Source of the DNA: JBDSGC01 sp046594105
GTDB taxonomy: Bacteria > Acidobacteriota > Thermoanaerobaculia > Gp7-AA8
Direction of reading: 5' to 3'
DNA length: 6,500 bases
Assembly: GCA_046594105.1 (NCBI GenBank)
Contig: JBKJQB010000351.1
Span: 1 to 6,500 of the forward strand
Shown here one piece after another: positions 5,296 through 6,500 of the stretch. Within the stretch, counting starts at the first letter, position 1. Every line of letters starts with the position of its first letter. Below the pieces are notes generated by a model. The model was not told where the DNA came from. It was given only the letters and a program-made list of their open reading frames with translations, and did not search any database. Position numbers and translations under genes: made by a program.

Positions 5296-6351
5296 CTACT
5301 TCTTCCCGATGGCCTTCCTGATCTGTTCTAGCGTGAAGGTGCCCTCGGGGCCGAATCCCATCACCTGGCCGTTGACGATGTAGGTCGGTGTGGAGGAGAT
5401 GCCGGCGTCGAAGGCGCGGCTGACCTGCTCGAGCAGAGCGGCGCTCTCGGCCGGTGAACGATAGATCTTCTCCACGGCCGCCCAGTCGATGTCGTGATCC
5501 TCGCAGTAATCCTTGAGAACTTTGTCGAAGGTGGGCTGGGTGATGGTTTCCTGATTGGCGAAGACGAAATTCGTGTACTCCCAGTACTTTTTCGGGGCCA
5601 CGTGCTGGATGGCGCGCGCGCCGAGCGCGGCCTGCAGAGCCCACTCGTGGTGCTCGAACAGCGGCAGGTCGAGACGAAAGTAGTCGACCTTCGAAAGATT
5701 CTTCACGATCAATGGTTCCACTTTCTTGTGGGACTTCGCGCAGGTCGGGCACTGAAAATCCGACAGCTCGATGATCTTGACCTTCGCTTTCGGGTTGCCC
5801 CGTCGCATCGCCGCAGTCAGGCCGAGCGAATCGATCAGGGTCTGCGCCGGATCGGTCTGCAGGTTCCCTCTCGTGCCCACCAGCAGCCACTGCCGGGACG
5901 TATCGACGTAGCCGTGATAGGCGAACGGGCCATTTTTCGTCGACCGGGTCATGGACACCGCGCGGATCCCGTCAGGAAGCGGAAACGGAGCGACCGTCAC
6001 GCTGACCGGGTCGTTCAGGGCCTTGGAGGCCACCTCGGCGATCTTCTGTTCCACAGGCCGTGCGTCGTTCGGGAGGGGGAGGATGGATCCGAGGAGCGTC
6101 TGCTTCGTCGTCGGCGAATAGAAGAAGAACTGCTTCTTGCCGCAGGTGGGATCGGTGGATGTCTGCGTGGCGCCGTAGGTGACGAAGTTCGCCGGGCCGA
6201 CGCGGTTGAGCTGCTCGACGGTGATCACCGAGCCGGCGCAACGCGGGAGAGCACGGGCCGCGTAGGCCTTGAGAGTGGCGATCTCCGGATACTGGGCCGA
6301 AGCAGAAAGGGAAGCACAGGTCGCCGCAGTGGCCAGAAGCAATCGTTTCAT
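5296..6351 (-). CDS. Exported DsbA-family thioredoxin-fold protein with an extra N-terminal domain
   Basis: Encodes 351 residues. A signal peptide covers 1-19 (MKRLLLATAATCASLSASA, AxA-type cleavage), so the protein acts in the periplasm. Residues 20-180 are an additional domain I do not recognise, with Cys38 and Cys70 that could form a disulfide. Residues 188-351 are a DsbA/thioredoxin_4 fold: strand VKIIELSDF, active site C201-P-T-C204 followed by KSHKKVEPLI, a helical insertion (235-315), and the cis-proline loop SSTPTYIVNG (319-328). These proteins catalyse disulfide exchange on exported proteins. CPTC differs from the CPHC of E. coli DsbA, so oxidase, reductase or isomerase cannot be told apart. 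The ATG at 6351 is chosen over the longer frame to 6456 because it starts a signal peptide and has AGGA 6 bases upstream. It follows a rhodanese gene by 65 bp, probably in one operon. Confidence 0.9.
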   Translation of the reverse strand: MKRLLLATAATCASLSASAQYPEIATLKAYAARALPRCAGSVITVEQLNRVGPANFVTYGATQTSTDPTCGKKQFFFYSPTTKQTLLGSILPLPNDARPVEQKIAEVASKALNDPVSVTVAPFPLPDGIRAVSMTRSTKNGPFAYHGYVDTSRQWLLVGTRGNLQTDPAQTLIDSLGLTAAMRRGNPKAKVKIIELSDFQCPTCAKSHKKVEPLIVKNLSKVDYFRLDLPLFEHHEWALQAALGARAIQHVAPKKYWEYTNFVFANQETITQPTFDKVLKDYCEDHDIDWAAVEKIYRSPAESAALLEQVSRAFDAGISSTPTYIVNGQVMGFGPEGTFTLEQIRKAIGKK

Positions 6352-6416
6352 GAGGGTTCCTGAACTGGTGATGGAGGGGCGTGAAACAGGGCCCGGAAGT
6401 TGGCGACGCCGGACCC

Positions 6417-6500
6417 TCACTGCGCGTTCACCGTCCGGTAGCCTTTGGCAATCCAATCGTGAATTCCGCCGGCCACGTGAACGATGTTGCGGAAGCCTGC
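6417..6500 (-). CDS. Rhodanese-domain protein, C-terminal fragment (cut by window edge)
   Basis: Only the last 27 residues and the stop codon lie inside the window; the 5' part continues past 6500. The visible peptide begins AGFRNIVHVAGGIHDW and continues IAKGYRTVNAQ. It matches the end of a rhodanese fold, where G-F-x-N-V-x-x-L-x-G-G-x-x-x-W-x-x-x-G is the conserved last strand and helix. The active-site cysteine loop would lie upstream and cannot be judged. Rhodanese domains transfer sulfur through a cysteine persulfide or act as non-catalytic sensors. The gene sits 65 bp upstream of the DsbA-like gene on the same strand, so a shared transcript and a redox or sulfur theme are plausible. Confidence 0.8.
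   Translation of the reverse strand, partial: AGFRNIVHVAGGIHDWIAKGYRTVNAQ

Noticed and set aside
5494..6363. 289-codon plus-strand frame opposite the DsbA-like gene
   Set aside because: The minus strand encodes a clear signal peptide, CPTC active site and cis-Pro loop; the plus frame is Arg/Gly-rich with no family features.

Overview
The window is high-GC, gene-dense bacterial DNA with seven supportable genes, one of them cut by the right edge. A predicted outer-membrane beta-barrel protein, an acylated lipoprotein and exported redox proteins point to a Gram-negative (diderm) cell. The combination of an HD-GYP receptor, a Roadblock/LC7 protein and GC-rich codon use would fit Acidobacteriota or a similar environmental diderm lineage. 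That placement is inference only, because no rRNA or marker gene is present.

Layout. Positions 1-219 carry no gene but hold two inverted copies of a REP-like palindromic repeat (39-86 and 110-154) and a further hairpin. From 220 to 3296 four genes lie on the minus strand. In transcription order they are a two-TM dCache-HAMP-HD-GYP receptor (1551-3296), a Roadblock/LC7 protein (1013-1381), a short lipoprotein ending in a YHS-like segment (495-929) and a ribbon-helix-helix-like protein (220-477). A 95-bp divergent intergenic region (3297-3391) separates them from hemW on the plus strand (3392-4483). hemW overlaps by 76 bp a predicted outer-membrane barrel protein (4408-5199). A 96-bp convergent gap with inverted repeats follows. 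The minus strand then carries an exported DsbA-like thioredoxin-fold protein (5296-6351), preceded by the last 27 codons of a rhodanese-domain protein (6417-6500, continuing beyond the window).

Function. The left block reads as signalling: the receptor would sense a periplasmic ligand and hydrolyse c-di-GMP, and the Roadblock protein may be a small-GTPase-type regulator in the same circuit. Whether the lipoprotein and the RHH protein belong to that circuit is not shown; spacing is 169, 83 and 17 bp. The middle block pairs a haem chaperone with an envelope protein. The right block is envelope or sulfur redox (rhodanese plus DsbA-like).

I see no CRISPR array, transposase, phage gene, tRNA or rRNA, and no convincing new multi-gene system. 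The points most worth checking are the hemW/barrel overlap that contains the barrel's signal peptide, the TATAAT placed for a leaderless HD-GYP transcript, the cysteine-less YHS lipoprotein, the uncharacterised N-terminal domain of the DsbA-like protein, and the REP-like inverted doublet.
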